64,000 nt of DNA, from contig OY855916.1 in the NCBI GenBank assembly GCA_963693305.1, positions 6,637,001 to 6,701,000 on the forward strand, in the 5' to 3' direction. The DNA is from Meandrina meandrites (Eukaryota; Cnidaria; Anthozoa; Scleractinia; Meandrinidae). How positions within the stretch are numbered: position 1 is the first letter of the stretch; each line of letters starts with the position of its first letter. The notes beneath the pieces are model-generated. The model did no database searches. It was given only the letters and a program-made list of their open reading frames with translations, and was not told where the DNA came from. The translations under genes and the position numbers were made by a program. This document shows positions 45,801 to 55,700 of this stretch, piece after piece.

Positions 45801-46911
45801 AATCACTAGAGTGGAAAACTGCCATTAGAAATTTAAATTGAAATAAAGCAGTTCAATTGTAATGTTAATGAGTCACTTCATGGCCTTCCACACATAATTT
45901 TTCAAGAATTTGTGTGACAAAAAATGGCGCTATCAGTTCAAAAGGGTTTGAAAACACAAGGTCTATTCAGCTTTAATGATCTAGACTGATGTAGCGCCAG
46001 ACGAAATCTGCAAATATATTTTACCACTCATGTGATTTTCATAGCATTACCAGCATCAGGTTACCCTTCCATATGAGCAGTCTCCTTAAATTTTCCTAGA
46101 AAAAGAAATTACAGAAGACCCGGCTCACATGTTAGGTCGCTGAGTTGTTTTAAACAAGACACTTCTCTAAGACAGACAGCAGGTACTGGTTCCAGCAGTG
46201 TCCATCTTAAAGTAGTGCATCTTGAAAATATTGGTCAATTTTCTCAAGTTTGTTGTTTGTAATCTGTGTGAATCTTCATCTGTCGTAACAAACCTTGTTT
46301 ATTTTTGGTTAATATTACTCTTGTGATGTTTTTCTGCCTTATAAAAATATAACTTTTAGCTTACATGTACATTCCATAATTTAATAATTTTTTTCTAATT
46401 GACTGTACATTGTACGATCTTTTTTTAAGGACTTAAAATATTACTCTTTATTTTACCTTCCTATGCGTGGATCTTGAAATGGATCATTTGGAAGATGTAA
46501 CTCGTGCATAAAGGTATTTCTTCGAGCAGCCTGCCAAATGAAAACAACGTTCAAAATCACTGGGCGAGCCGAAGTTTCCGTAGTAAGCCGTCACTATACA
46601 CAGTATTTCGATGATAAAATAAACTATGAGAATAGTTTTAAGAGGTCAGTTGTCTACGACAATGCTAGCCGACCAACTGAAAAGCTTGTGAAATGTCTTA
46701 CAAACATTCACGACACGAGAATTTAGTTTCGTTTTGGTCATCATCGTCACCTCTAAATTTTAAACCCGAATGATCGAGACTCCACAAATACCGTACTCGC
46801 CACTAGATACATCTGCAGGCTAAATGTGGGCATCACAGACAAGCCAAACAAGATGAAGTAAAGATCAACAATATATTTAAAGTCTCAACAACGTACCTTC
46901 GCCGCCGCCAT
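30896..46911 (-). CDS. CENPC: Centromere protein C (CENP-C/Mif2), complete in 16 exons
   Basis: CENP-C links CENP-A nucleosomes to the inner kinetochore. Exons: 46897-46911, 46457-46530, 45287-45369, 41122-41185, 40136-40218, 39325-39448, 37797-37856, 35338-37670, 34560-34913, 33890-33991, 33312-33416, 32859-32896, 32632-32713, 31977-32152, 31216-31306, 30896-30966. All join in phase to 1284 residues. The N-terminus has a Mif2-like GRRTGVPLN...FDNIDDYF block (about 29-57), echoed by exon 5. The giant exon 8 (about 168-945) is a charged, low-complexity linker with many RGRGRGRK or RGRKQK clusters. Exon 10 holds the CENP-C signature RRSKRTIVPPLQYW plus ERIDY (about 1072-1092), whose arginine and aromatic residues contact the nucleosome acidic patch and the histone tail. 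Exons 14-16 form the dimerising cupin (about 1205-1284), with GGGQVVLRPG, GSVLVTVHQS, FFVPQGNSYNIKNL and the end FVQIKG. Intron 3 carries a 2.9 kb inverted repeat. Confidence 0.97.
31159..31182. repeat. C24 homopolymer (G24 in the CENP-C transcript), intron 15
   Basis: Twenty-four C in a row, followed by ACCCACCC, lie 33 bp from the donor of the exon encoding the cupin core. In the transcribed sense this is GGGTGGGT plus G24, a strong G-quadruplex candidate. Length in the assembly may be unreliable. Confidence 0.9.
32180..32510. repeat. CCAAT-box-rich dispersed repeat, copy in CENP-C intron 13
   Basis: It contains several ATTGG/CCAAT boxes (CGATTGGTTC, GACCAATCAGGAG, CGATTGGCCAG) and repeated CCCGCGCTTAGC or CCCGCGCTTGGC with GGTTGCATGTTT. 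It shares this pattern with 35024-35296 and 12690-12870, so it belongs to a repeat family rather than a unique promoter. Confidence 0.6.
33497..33646. mobile_element. Short inverted-repeat element, CENP-C intron 10
   Basis: The ends GTACTAAAACCCGAAACAAC and GTTGTTTGGGGTTTTAGTAC are inverted repeats of about 25 bp. The interior has direct repeats of AAAGCTAACCGCAAGCA, which also occur at 45057-45150. It is non-coding. Confidence 0.7.
34194..34522. mobile_element. MITE with CAGGGCTGCCACA terminal inverted repeats, CENP-C intron 9
   Basis: The left end CAGGGCTGCCACA and right end TGTGGCAGCCCTG are perfect 13 bp inverted repeats. The interior repeats TTCCCTGA and CTGACTTTTC motifs and has no coding. 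The termini look hAT-like, but I could not find a clean 8 bp target duplication. It ends 37 bp from the exon 9 border. Confidence 0.7.
35024..35296. mobile_element. CCAAT-rich short element, CENP-C intron 8
   Basis: The ends AGAGCGCTTTTCAATTG and CAAATGAAAGCGCTCT are imperfect inverted repeats. The interior has TGATTGGTTTT, GACCAATCAGAAG, TGATTGGTTCAC and TGATTGGCCAAA boxes with TTTTCCCGCGCTTAGCG and GGCTGCATGTTT. It belongs to the same family as 32180-32510. It ends about 41 bp from the exon 8 donor. Confidence 0.6.
38479..38984. mobile_element. MITE with TACAGTCGAAGCTC terminal inverted repeats, CENP-C intron 6
   Basis: The ends TACAGTCGAAGCTCTTGTAA and TTAAGAGAGCTTCGACTGTA flank 506 bp. 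The inside repeatedly carries GTCCGCTTACGAGA or CGGCCGCTTACG motifs in both orientations (for example a hairpin at about 38540-38575). TA at the ends suggests a Tc1/mariner-type target site. It is non-coding. Confidence 0.75.
39902..40119. mobile_element. MITE with CAACCCTCCAAGTT terminal inverted repeats, CENP-C intron 5
   Basis: CAACCCTCCAAGTT (39902-39915) and AACTTGGAGGGTTG (40106-40119) are perfect 14 bp inverted repeats. The interior is an array of TTTTAGTCGCCA-like units in one orientation with GGCCAGTTGGCCAC near the left. It stops 16 bp from the exon 5 donor. Confidence 0.8.
40347..40714. mobile_element. Short inverted-repeat element, CENP-C intron 4
   Basis: The ends CCTTAAGGTGATGTTAC and TAAGCATCACCTTCAAG are imperfect inverted repeats. 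The interior contains GCAACATTGTTGC-like symmetric motifs (CAACAATGTTGC, CAACATGTGGTGC) repeated in both orientations. It is non-coding. P450 intron 4 contains a stretch of similar style at 59055-59235. Confidence 0.5.
41401..41640. repeat. Diverged partial copy of the large inverted-repeat arm
   Basis: The sequence runs GCAGATTAAGTTTTTGGCTA, then ACAACTCCAAATTTCGCATG, then GTGTTAAACACTGTCC. The same order appears, better preserved, at about 42578-42720 inside the left arm of the inverted repeat. It is therefore an older copy of the same family lying just outside. Confidence 0.7.
41661..41712. repeat. Interstitial telomere-like repeat (TTAGGG variants)
   Basis: About 50 bp of GGGTTAGGGTAAGGTTAGGG and TTAGGTTAGGTTAGGGTTAG, ending in CATAGGGTTA, lies within CENP-C intron 3. 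It is degenerate but clearly telomere-type, and is followed 0.3 kb later by the large inverted repeat. Confidence 0.8.
42023..44898. repeat. Large near-perfect inverted repeat (881 bp arms, 1114 bp spacer) in CENP-C intron 3
   Basis: The left arm 42023-42903 and right arm 44018-44898 are reverse complements with very few differences; for instance the 75-codon frame at 42271-42498 recurs unchanged at 44423-44650 on the other strand. The outer ends are direct arrays of CTAACTCGAACTCGAAATTT. The spacer (42904-44017) contains its own inverted pair (CGATCGAGCAAAACATTCAA near 43723; TTGTCTAGACAAACTTAAATG near 43969), and part of it resembles the outer flank 41930-42022 (CGAACTACCGTGAACGGC). No transposase or other recognisable protein is encoded. 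It is probably a composite foldback element or an inverted duplication of a non-autonomous element. Confidence 0.9.
45057..45220. repeat. Two adjacent minisatellites, CENP-C intron 3
   Basis: Positions 45057-45150 repeat a unit of about 30 bp containing CTAACCGCAAGCAAACCAGA. Positions 45163-45215 repeat CTAACTCGAACTCGAAATTT. The second unit is the one that also forms the outer ends of the large inverted repeat (42038-42100 and 44825-44885). Confidence 0.75.
45489..45646. mobile_element. Hairpin element with ~58 bp arms, CENP-C intron 2/3 area
   Basis: The left arm contains GTCTTTGGTTTAAAATTTTT and CAAACCAGTTTGATTTTTAT; the right arm is its complement with two or three changes, over a spacer of about 40 bp. 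It is a small non-coding foldback element. It lies in intron 2 (between 45369 and 46457). Confidence 0.7.
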
Positions 46912-47096
46912 CTTGGCTTGACCTAATTCCCAGTCTTCTCGACTTTACATCTGCCACAAACACTTGCAAAACACGAATCCAGTTGCAGTTCACATGTAGC
47001 TGAGTAATCGGTAGTCAATCAATAGATCTTCCAGCAAAATTTTCACAGTGAAAGCCAAAATTTCGAAAAAGTGTTTTGATTTTTGTATTTTTCGAC

Positions 47097-47119
47097 TTTC
47101 CCGCCTGCGTCGGTTTGAA
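47097..47119. promoter_or_regulatory. Candidate E2F site plus CHR-like motif in the shared CENP-C / reductase promoter
   Basis: TTTCCCGC (47097-47104) matches the E2F core, and TTTGAA (47114-47119) matches the cell-cycle homology region (CHR), with GCGTCGG just before it. They lie about 190 bp upstream of the CENP-C ATG and about 185 bp before the putative 5' exon border of the reductase transcript. Such pairs are typical of DREAM/E2F-controlled mitotic genes. Short motifs occur by chance, so this is only a candidate. Confidence 0.3.
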
Positions 47120-47565
47120 AAAACTCCCATGATTCTTTGCTAGATTAGTTGGCCGCTGACCTTGTTCGCAGTCACATATTTTCAGCGAAAAAGGGATTGA
47201 GTTCTGCAGATCATTGATCTACAATATTGACACAATATTATGTTCTGAGCGAGCAAGTTACCGTGAAATCTGAACTCCAGCTAGTTGCAGAAAAGTCACA
47301 GGTTAGTTCTGTTTTGTTTTGTCCTTGCTTTTGTACATTTCGAGCCATTTCACACTATATTTGTTGTATCAATTCAATCAAGCGAAGGTCTCCGCACAGG
47401 AGAAATTTATACACTTTTCTCGTAGCAATTTTCGAAGATTTACAATTTATTATCTGGACCGTATTTTCTTGGTGGGTGTTATTTTAAAACACAGCTTTAC
47501 TCCTGTAACGTTTTATCCTCCGTAGTGCACATATCATTTATCAGGTTGGGTGCGTGTAGCGGAGC

Positions 47566-47763
47566 GGGGGGGGGGGGGGGGGGGGGGATGGTAAAGAAAG
47601 CATGCAGACTGCAAACCAACTAAAGCTGAAACTAAATTCAACCTAGAATTGGTTCTAATCCTAAGGCTAACCTTAAATGAAAAACCACTGTTATACATGT
47701 AGCACTGCATTATACAGTCAAGCCAAATTACAGTTACACGTGGTGGGGCGGGGGGGGGGGGGG
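47566..47763. repeat. Two G homopolymers (G22 and G14)
   Basis: G22 at 47566-47587 and G14 at 47750-47763 lie in what is probably the 5' intron of the reductase gene. They have G-quadruplex potential on the plus strand. Exact lengths may be assembly-dependent. Confidence 0.85.
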
Positions 47764-48182
47764 TACTCCCATATATGCGCTATATAGGTATGCTGCAATT
47801 TGTTGTTTTTACTTGCTATTTTTGCAAATTCGGTATTTTTATCCAACTGTGCTTTGTGGAGTACAAATTACACACAAAACAAATTAAAATATCTCATGAA
47901 TTTATACTCCACAAGACCAGTCTAACTATGTAATCCTCTTATTACCCTAAATCACACAAAAGATTTAAAACTGGTGGAATTTCAGGATTCCGGGAAAAGA
48001 ACACTGGATATTAAATTTAGTGTGTGTAATATTGCTATGATTTTTTTACTTGTCATTTCTATTTTGACTCACCTATTATAGGTTCCCCAAAATACTCCAA
48101 GGCTTGTAAAAAAAAATTACTATACTTCACACTAAAATGTCTAATAATGTATATTTTAAAGGTGTATTCATTGGTTAAAACA

Positions 48183-48983
48183 ATGCTGAATCCCTTGCCA
48201 TGGACGGCCTTTGAACATGACAAAGTCCACTTTTGGGTCCACTATGGTCTTGTTGCATTTGGTTTCCTGCTAGCAGTCATCACTTTTGTATCGCAGTTTA
48301 CAAAGCCTGCGCCTTACGGAAGACATCAAAAATCCAACCAGTCATGGGGTCCTCTGGTCCACCAAAGAATGGCGCATACTATATCAGATGCCACCCCAGC
48401 AGTTCTTGTGTTTTCGTTAGTATTTTTCCTCTATGGCATTCAAAGACAATATACTAACATAACATTCTATTGCCTGTGGCTTTGTCATTATATACATCGT
48501 GGGCTAATCCACCCTTGGATCATGAAATACAGCAGTGAAAAGACTCCCTTGGGCATACCCATTGCAAACATATTTGTTAACCTTCTATACAGTTTCCTTA
48601 ATGCTGATTGGATCGGCGCCGCTGCTTATGACTCTGGTTACTACAAAGACCCACGGTTCATCATTGGTATTGTGATTTTCCTCACAGGATACATTATTAA
48701 CCGCTATGCAGACATAACACTTATCAAGCTAAGATCTAATAACAGTGGATACTCTGTTCCACATGGATGCTTGTTTAACATAATTTCCTGTCCTAATTAT
48801 TTTGGCGAAATGGTACAGTGGTTTGGCTGGGCATTAGGAACTTGGTCGTTAGCAGGCACAGTGTGGTGGTTATTCACCTGTGCCACGTTTGTTCCGCGTG
48901 CCAGACATAACCATCAATGGTATAAGGAGCAATTTCCTGATTATCCTGAGAATAGAAAAGCCTTGATTCCATTTTTATATTGA
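48183..48983 (+). CDS. SRD5A1: 3-oxo-5-alpha-steroid 4-dehydrogenase (steroid 5-alpha-reductase) family protein
   Basis: This family uses NADPH to reduce the delta-4 bond of 3-oxo-steroids in the endoplasmic reticulum membrane. The 266-residue protein (human SRD5A1 is 259) has about seven hydrophobic segments. Family landmarks are PYGRH near the first loop, CHYIHRGLIHPW, DPRFIIGIVIFLTGYIINRY with LIKLR, GYSVPHGCLFNIISCPNYFG and the C-terminal block HNHQWYKEQFPDYP ending IPFLY. The coding region is a single exon starting at ATG 48183. A likely 5' untranslated exon ends at 47301 (CACAG|GTTAGT) and joins an acceptor near 48161 (TTTTAAAG). It sits head-to-head with CENP-C with under 400 bp between them. 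It is closer to the SRD5A1/2 class than to SRD5A3 or TECR, but whether it acts on steroids in this animal is not known. Confidence 0.92.
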   Translation: MLNPLPWTAFEHDKVHFWVHYGLVAFGFLLAVITFVSQFTKPAPYGRHQKSNQSWGPLVHQRMAHTISDATPAVLVFSLVFFLYGIQRQYTNITFYCLWLCHYIHRGLIHPWIMKYSSEKTPLGIPIANIFVNLLYSFLNADWIGAAAYDSGYYKDPRFIIGIVIFLTGYIINRYADITLIKLRSNNSGYSVPHGCLFNIISCPNYFGEMVQWFGWALGTWSLAGTVWWLFTCATFVPRARHNHQWYKEQFPDYPENRKALIPFLY

Positions 48984-50476
48984 AAGGCTTTACAATCCTT
49001 AGACAAAAGTCCTTGGGACACTTTACAGAATGGAGCCCAGTGACAAATCATTTCAAGTTGAGAAGTTATGGCTAAATTTTCTGAACCACCCCCCCTCCCT
49101 AAAAAAAAAAAAAAAAACGATCTTGAAATGTTACATGGTTTGATAAATAGAAATCAAAATTAAATCAGGGGTGGGGAGGGGGAGGTTAAGACATTGCCCA
49201 ATTTTCATCAAAATGGTTAAGTGACCCAAGACCTTTATCTGGGATTGTAGCTGCAAACGAAAACCAAAAGTTATTTAATCTATCTATAGTAAAACCATAT
49301 GAATAGTTTCCACGGTATTACCCGTACATTCATTTAATGTGTCAGTATTCTAGAAATTATACAGTATTTCAAAAGTAAAGCCTCGTTAGTTATCGTAAAT
49401 TTCCAAACGTAACACCCTCGTTACTTTTGGATTTAGCCTTTTGGAGGCTCACAACTTTCAGGTGGTCACTTCCTTCGGGGCCATATGGGAGTTTGCTGTA
49501 TAACATGAAGATCTCGGAATCTCGTTGCAAATCTTGCAACGAGATAGAATCATTGCCACACATGTTAGTTAACTGCCCCAACATACGAGACTTCTGGAAT
49601 TCAGTGCTACTTTGATGGAATAATCAAAATAACGAGAATTATTATTTTTTTGACGAATAAGGAATTAGGTATGGTTACAATCCTGGGAATTTCAGCTCCC
49701 GCGTTTTTGATTATTTTATACTTCTGTCCACAAGACACTTTTTCTGCAAAACCTAGAGCATAATCTCCAAATATCTCTCTCTTTCACGGTATCGTCCGTC
49801 ACCTTAGTTACAAATTGTAAACGTGCTTTTCAGCTCGTTTTGTTTGAAGCAAACAAACGGAAGGACAAACCTTTTATCCGTGAACAATTTGACTGAGAAC
49901 AAAGATTATAGCTGTTTTGTTGTGGGTTTATGAACTTAAGCTCTCTGAAAACCAAACTCTATTGTGAAAGCTTTATGGCTTTGTTTGACTTAAAAGTACT
50001 GTCTGTTTACCAAGTAAGATTAAATCTCTTATAATAACCCTTTTTAAAATTTCTCAATGGTGATCATCATTTAATTTCTTCATACCACATCACTACTTTG
50101 TTACGGAAACGTTTATGAGAATATAAAGAAAGATCATCTAAGCGACTGTCTTTGATGTACAACCAAAATCGCATAACTAATGCTAAAAGAAATATAGGAC
50201 AATAAGAAAGGAGAATTGATTGTTTTAATCAGAACTAAAAGGGTAACACAGTCGCTTATTAAAATTCGCACAAAGTTAGCAACAGACCGCTTCAAACACT
50301 GGACAGTTTTGTCTAAACTGAACCGTGTGGTCACGTAAACTTTTGCGTAAGTTTTAACATCAGTTTAGCCAACGATCCGGCTGTCAATCAGTAATCTACA
50401 ACAGTTTATTGAAGTTAGCGTGTAAAAACACGCTTTTACGCCGGACTACACTGTATTTCCTTTGAAACAGTGGAAA
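48984..50476. other. Intergenic region with a LINE fragment; otherwise no gene
   Basis: A17-type and C-rich runs lie near 49090-49115. A short non-LTR retrotransposon fragment (49385-49617) is listed separately. The stretch before 50477 should contain the Tctex1 gene promoter; no clear TATA box is seen. Confidence 0.55.
49385..49617 (+). mobile_element. Fragment of a non-LTR retrotransposon ORF2 C-terminus (zf-RVT-like)
   Basis: The plus strand encodes LAFWRLTTFRWSLPSGPYGS and then CKSCNEIESLPHMLVNCP followed by RDFW. The C-x2-C...H-x4-C spacing with ESLPHMLVNC and a following W is the zinc-binding block found after reverse transcriptase in many LINE-type elements. Only about 70 codons remain, ending at a TGA, so it is a dead fragment. 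Confidence 0.6.
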
Positions 50477-50995
50477 ATGGAAAGTTCTGTTACGCCTTCG
50501 ACGGAGGACACTTCGTCCGCTGAGCCTCCACTTCGTGGAGTTTTGAAAAAACCTGGAAACCTACGACGCCGAACTCTACCAAGTCCGCCATCGTCGATTC
50601 TATTCTCCTTGGAAGAAGACAACTACAACACGACAATTCCGAACCTGGAGAACTCATACAAAATGAGTCCCGACATCTCGTTCAATTCCGAAGGTGCCCG
50701 AAGGCTTGCCGAAGATATTTTGAGTCGTACCTTCCACGGGGTGAAATACGAGCACGAAAAATGCCGAGAGCTGGTGCTAAAGGCGAGCGAAGAATTAAAA
50801 GATAGCGTGAAAGCCCTTGGATGTAACAGATTTAAGTTTGTCTGTATGGTTTATCTGGGACCTCTACAGAGTCAAGGAATGTGTATTGCAAGTCGTTGTA
50901 TGATGGATGAAAGATTTGACAAATGTGCTACGGCAACATTCCGAAGTCATTCGCTGTATGTTGTCGCTACGATTTATGGCGTCTATCGCGAGTAG
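50477..50995 (+). CDS. Tctex1-domain dynein light chain family protein, single exon
   Basis: Tctex1/DYNLT proteins are small dimeric light chains of cytoplasmic and ciliary dyneins. The 172-residue protein starts at ATG 50477 (AAAATGG). Residues 1 to about 60 are a basic, Pro/Ser-rich tail with GVLKKPGNLRRRTLPSPPSS. The Tctex1 domain covers about 65-172, with GARRLAEDILSRTF, CRELVLKASEELKDSVKALG, FKFVCMVYLGPLQSQGMCIA, SRCMMDERFDKCATATF and the terminal LYVVATIYGVYRE. An extended N-terminus places it with the TCTEX1D-type members (DYNLT2/4/5), often axonemal or intraflagellar dynein subunits, rather than with DYNLT1/3. A plausible AATAAA follows at 51096-51101. Subclass is not resolved. Confidence 0.9.
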   Translation: MESSVTPSTEDTSSAEPPLRGVLKKPGNLRRRTLPSPPSSILFSLEEDNYNTTIPNLENSYKMSPDISFNSEGARRLAEDILSRTFHGVKYEHEKCRELVLKASEELKDSVKALGCNRFKFVCMVYLGPLQSQGMCIASRCMMDERFDKCATATFRSHSLYVVATIYGVYRE

Positions 50996-51589
50996 CTTCA
51001 TATGCAGAGAGAAGTACAATCCACAGTGGATAACGAACGGTTTGGTCATTTCTAAAGATGATGACTTTGAGACTTTTTCATGTTAAACGAACAAAAATAA
51101 AAATAATTCCCAGCTATAACGAACACATTTCCAAGCCCAGTTAACATCCTTATTTATGTACCAGTCATGCAGGGGACAATGCTAACACTGCTGAAACTCA
51201 ATGCAATGAAATTTTCTCGCGTGATTTGCTACAGATATCTAGCCAAAGACAACTAAATTCTCGGAAATTAGCGATGTAATAAAACTTGTCTTCTAATGGC
51301 GCTTTCTAGAGGGATTAACTGAAGTCTTCCGCCCAGTGGTGGATCTAGAATCCCGGAATTAAAAAGCCGCATTCAGGAGTGTACCTGCGGCCTTTCGACA
51401 TTCTCGAACCAAACCTTTTCGCCCTTCTAAAAATGGTGGTCACATGATAAGTTTTTTAAACAATATCACTGAGATATTCTTAGAGGTTCAAGTTTGTCAG
51501 GAAAACGTCTAGGACTTTCTTGAAAGAGTGAAAAATAGGTTACAAAACACGTTCCGAGAGTTCTAAGAGAATCGACGAATTGTGCGGTT

Positions 51590-51710
51590 GTTTCGCCCGA
51601 AATTCCGTTCGCCGGGCCCGAAACCGTTTCGCCCGGACTGAAAATAGATTCGCCCGGACTAAAAGTCGTTTCGCCCGGACTAAAAGTCGTTTCGCCCGGT
51701 ATATTCTATG
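51590..51710. repeat. Tandem repeat, ~22 bp units (GTTTCGCCCGGACTAAAAGT)
   Basis: About five units of GTTTCGCCCGGACTRAAA-type sequence follow one another with increasing similarity toward the right end, the last two being nearly identical. It is non-coding. Confidence 0.8.
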
Positions 51711-52635
51711 AGTTCGCTCCCAACGATCACTAACGTGGTCACACTTTTCTCATGCTAAAGAACGAGAAATTTTCTAGGTCGTACATTTGGAGCGAAATCG
51801 GTCGTACTTGGGAGGACTGGGAGCGAACGCGACAAGTTTTAAGCTGAAAGGTGTCGGTTGGGTGTGAAACCCCCTGCTACGGGAGTTATCAGATTTCTAC
51901 AAGTAAAGATGTATACGTTCTTCTCGTTGTAGTTTCTAATATTTGTATTTTAGATCAAATTGTGATTCTATAATCATTAAATACGATTCTTCCTTCCGTG
52001 TTGGCTTATTCAAAGGTGCATATTGCCATATTGAATAACTTTTCAAACATTTTGTCACCTAAATTACTTGCATGTCTTAGCGTTCTCCTTGCATACATAT
52101 TCTCTAAATTGTTAACAATTAATTCAGCACGGAAATAAATGATACAGAAGGTTGGGTTTTTTTTAATCTTGCCTAGAAAACAAGAAACAACTGCTCAATT
52201 GTGAAAAAGTAGGGGATTTTCTCTCGATGAATTATGTAAGTCGAGAACCCTTGGAAATACTGCAGAAGCAGCACGTTTATTTTTTCTTTCATTCTTAAAT
52301 ACAGAAATTAGATGGCTTGTACGTTAAATTAGGTCAGAAACGATATGTTAAAAATATTTTTAAGGGAGGCGTTTAAAGGCACAAACAAAGGAGAAACTTC
52401 TCCTTTTCTTCGTGTAAGGGGTCGGCAAGGAAATATGGTTGACAAATTTATGATTAATGTAAATACGTACCCGATTCAGCAGCTCAAAATTATAATCACA
52501 TACAGAAGAAATATTCCAGCCAGTTGAGTTGAGCACGAAGCGGTCTAATTTCTTTATGTTGATATGTAAACATGTGGATATGTAGTTGAAGTGGTTCTTA
52601 TGAACTCTTAACTGGTTAATTAATCGGTGGATTAA

Positions 52636-52784
52636 AAACAGAGCGGTTTTACTTAACCTGTGAAATAGTAACTAAACTTTTAGATAGTATTACACACCAA
52701 TTAATTTTTTTTCTTTTGTTTCGTTTTGACTATTACGCACTAATTGTTACATGTTTCACAGGTCGAGTAAAACCACTCTATGTA
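52636..52784. mobile_element. Small inverted-repeat element
   Basis: AGAGCGGTTTTACTTAACCT at the left and AGGTCGAGTAAAACCACTCT at the right form imperfect inverted repeats (about 30 bp including TGTGAAA/TTTCACA), spaced by an AT-rich core. It is a MITE-like structure of unknown family. Confidence 0.6.
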
Positions 52785-55700
52785 CTTAGACAATTTAGTT
52801 AAACATATCACTTTATTTAAGTGTCAGGGTATTAGCACTGTTGTACTAATTGTGGACACTGTTAATAAGCAAACAAATATTACAAATAGAACAGTTTATG
52901 CTAATATTTGTGTCGACACACCTGGCGGTGGTAAAGGCTGAGTCTAAATCTGATCACGTTTCACGAAAAATAAAATGGTCATTTTACGTTTCACAAAAAC
53001 TAAAATAGCCATATAAAAGATGCTAAATTGCTTTTTGGAGTAGAGTGACCTGGGGCCCAGAATGACGATCATTCACGGTCATGCACTAGACACGCAATAG
53101 ACCTTTTTCGCTTGGGCGGTTTGTTTTCCCATTACAGACCACGTGATATTCTCTAGAGAATTTCTCTTTTATCCACATAAAATTTATTCATTCATATGCA
53201 TGCGACCATTTGAAAATTTGAAAGCAAGAGTTCTCAAGAGTATCATCACCAAGCGAAAAAGTTCTATTGACAAAATGTATCATATAAACTATTGTTTTAA
53301 GGCCATCGTAACTTGACTAATAATAGAGAGGTTAAGCATGACGTTTTTTTTCCCGCGAACGGCAAAAATTCCACTTCTGCCGTCTGCCGTTTGACGATTG
53401 GAAATGAGTAGGTTTGTGTTTGTTGTGAATGTGTGACTGTTTCCCTATTTTGTTGAGGGACTTATTTTAGAAATTGATAAAAAGATAACAAAATGAAAGG
53501 CAAGCTCGCGTTTGCCGTTTGCCGTTTTACGGCATGCTTTTAAAATCTCTCCAATAGTAAACAAACCGCGATGATAAACCCGGGTGATAAACATTCCAAA
53601 ATAACGCATAACGCCATATTTATTCGACTTGACGTTTCGTATGCTAGACTACATACATTTTCAAAGGCAACGGTAAAAAAATTTTGACAACTATTCATAT
53701 TAAAATGGGGGTCTGGAACATAGACTGAGAACAAAAGATGATCTTCAGCAGTAATCTTATGTTAGAACGGGGAATTTGCCGCACGAGAGGTAACCAGGAC
53801 TCTATCTTCGTCTTCACTTCTTTATTAACTTGAGCTGCGTCTGGTTAACAACTAACTGCTAACTAACAACGACCTAGCCAACTATATAGCTAATATATGT
53901 AGACATGTTTGGGTACGAATTTCGGTGCCCTTGGAAAACTCGAGACGTAACCGAGACTCACTAAAGAAAGCGAAAACAAACAGATCTACATGAAGAACTA
54001 ACACAAAGAACAAACGACCATGCAATGACAAACTTGGAAGAACTAAAACTATAACAAACTTGAAACTAAAACAGGAACCTTAATTGAGGTCCAAACCAAG
54101 GTGAGCAAGAATTTCCATGTACATTTACCGTTGGAAATTATCCCTCAAATATAAACACTTGACTGAATAACCAACACAATCTAAACTTAGATACCTCACG
54201 TGTGAGCTAAACCTTGAATAACCTTAAACTATAAACTTGAGTAACAAAGAAGGACTACAAACATGTCCTCTGATGAAGAATATCAAACAGAGCCAAGGGC
54301 TCTTGAATAACTAAGATAAACAACCTTATCACTCTCGGCGAGCTGTCAGGCGTTCATCAAATCAAAAGACTTACACGATAGCTACAAAAATACAAACAAC
54401 TAGTCATGAAGTAAAACTACTCTATTCTAAAAATAATGTCACGCTCCATAACACTAATATAACATAGTTAATTAATTATGAAAATAATAATTGCTTCTCG
54501 CTGCTCTTGTTGACATTTAAAGAAGGCTTTAGCTCCTGGACAAATAAAGTCTCCTCAGTTTTACAGTATAAATCAGATTTTCTCGAACTTAAAATATCAA
54601 AATCGTCCCATTTGATATTATGTCCAGTGGCTCTGACATGTTCAGCAATGGCTGAAGAAAGATACCGTTAAAATGTTCTGTTTTCGTTGAAATGTTCCTT
54701 ATTTATCCAGTTAAATGGCCCATCGCCCACCCCTCCCCCGTCCGCCCAAGCCCTCCCCGAAAAAATAAGCCCACCTGAGCTGAAGTGAAACGGACCAAGG
54801 GATTAACAGTCTGTATTGACTGTAAGCGGCGCTGAATGTCTTACCGTGGGCTCTTATCAACTTCTGTTGAGTGGACATGTAATAAGACGAAACATTCTTG
54901 AATAATTCCTTTACATGCAAGACAGCTCTAAGACAAACATGTTTTTTAAAACATTTTTGTGTTATAATTTTGTTTTCAGAGGCTTACTTTACGATTAGGT
55001 CAGTTAAGCTTTATAGTCTATTTACTTAGATATATACAGCCTTATTTTTCAACAAACTCGCGCGATGCCCATATACGGTGAGAAAGCCACTGTTATCGGT
55101 CATCCGCACATAAGGTCACATAACAGATATCCTGCAATCTTGCGGAATATCGTCTGATTTTAACCAACTCGGCCTACCGCCTCGTCGGCTAAGTATCAGG
55201 CGATTTCGCAGGATAATTGTTAATTAATAGCGAGAGTCACAGCTTTCTTTAATTATTCTGCGATGTGCTCCCCTCAGAACTTTCAGTAAATTAAGTTGTT
55301 ACGCTACTGACGCTGACTTAGTCAGCTTCTGACTGCAATTTTAATATTTTTATGTCGCTAATTTTAGTTACTATGTTTTTCGAAGAAGGCCACCAAGGTT
55401 GCGCTCGTTTCCAAGAGGATATAAAAGTCACTACTGCGAGAGAGTGATATTACTTAATCTGACTGTTACTTTTTTAATTTAATTTGCCTTGGCCAAGCTC
55501 TGATTTAAATAACAAAAGAGACATTACAATCCAACCATGTAGTAGGTATATTATTATAGTCTAGTTATTGTGTGATGAACAAAACCTGACCCGACACAAT
55601 ACAAACGAAACATACCGCGTCAATCAGGAAATTGTTTTCGACTGTTTTGAAGTTCATTTGATTACTTTGGCTCAGGTTTCATTTTGAGCTTGTTATCAAA

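Noticed and set aside
47227..47487. An 86-codon frame starting upstream of the reductase gene as a coding first exon
   Set aside because: It begins at TTG, not ATG, so the first in-frame ATG of the spliced transcript is at 48183; the region is better seen as a 5' untranslated exon plus intron.
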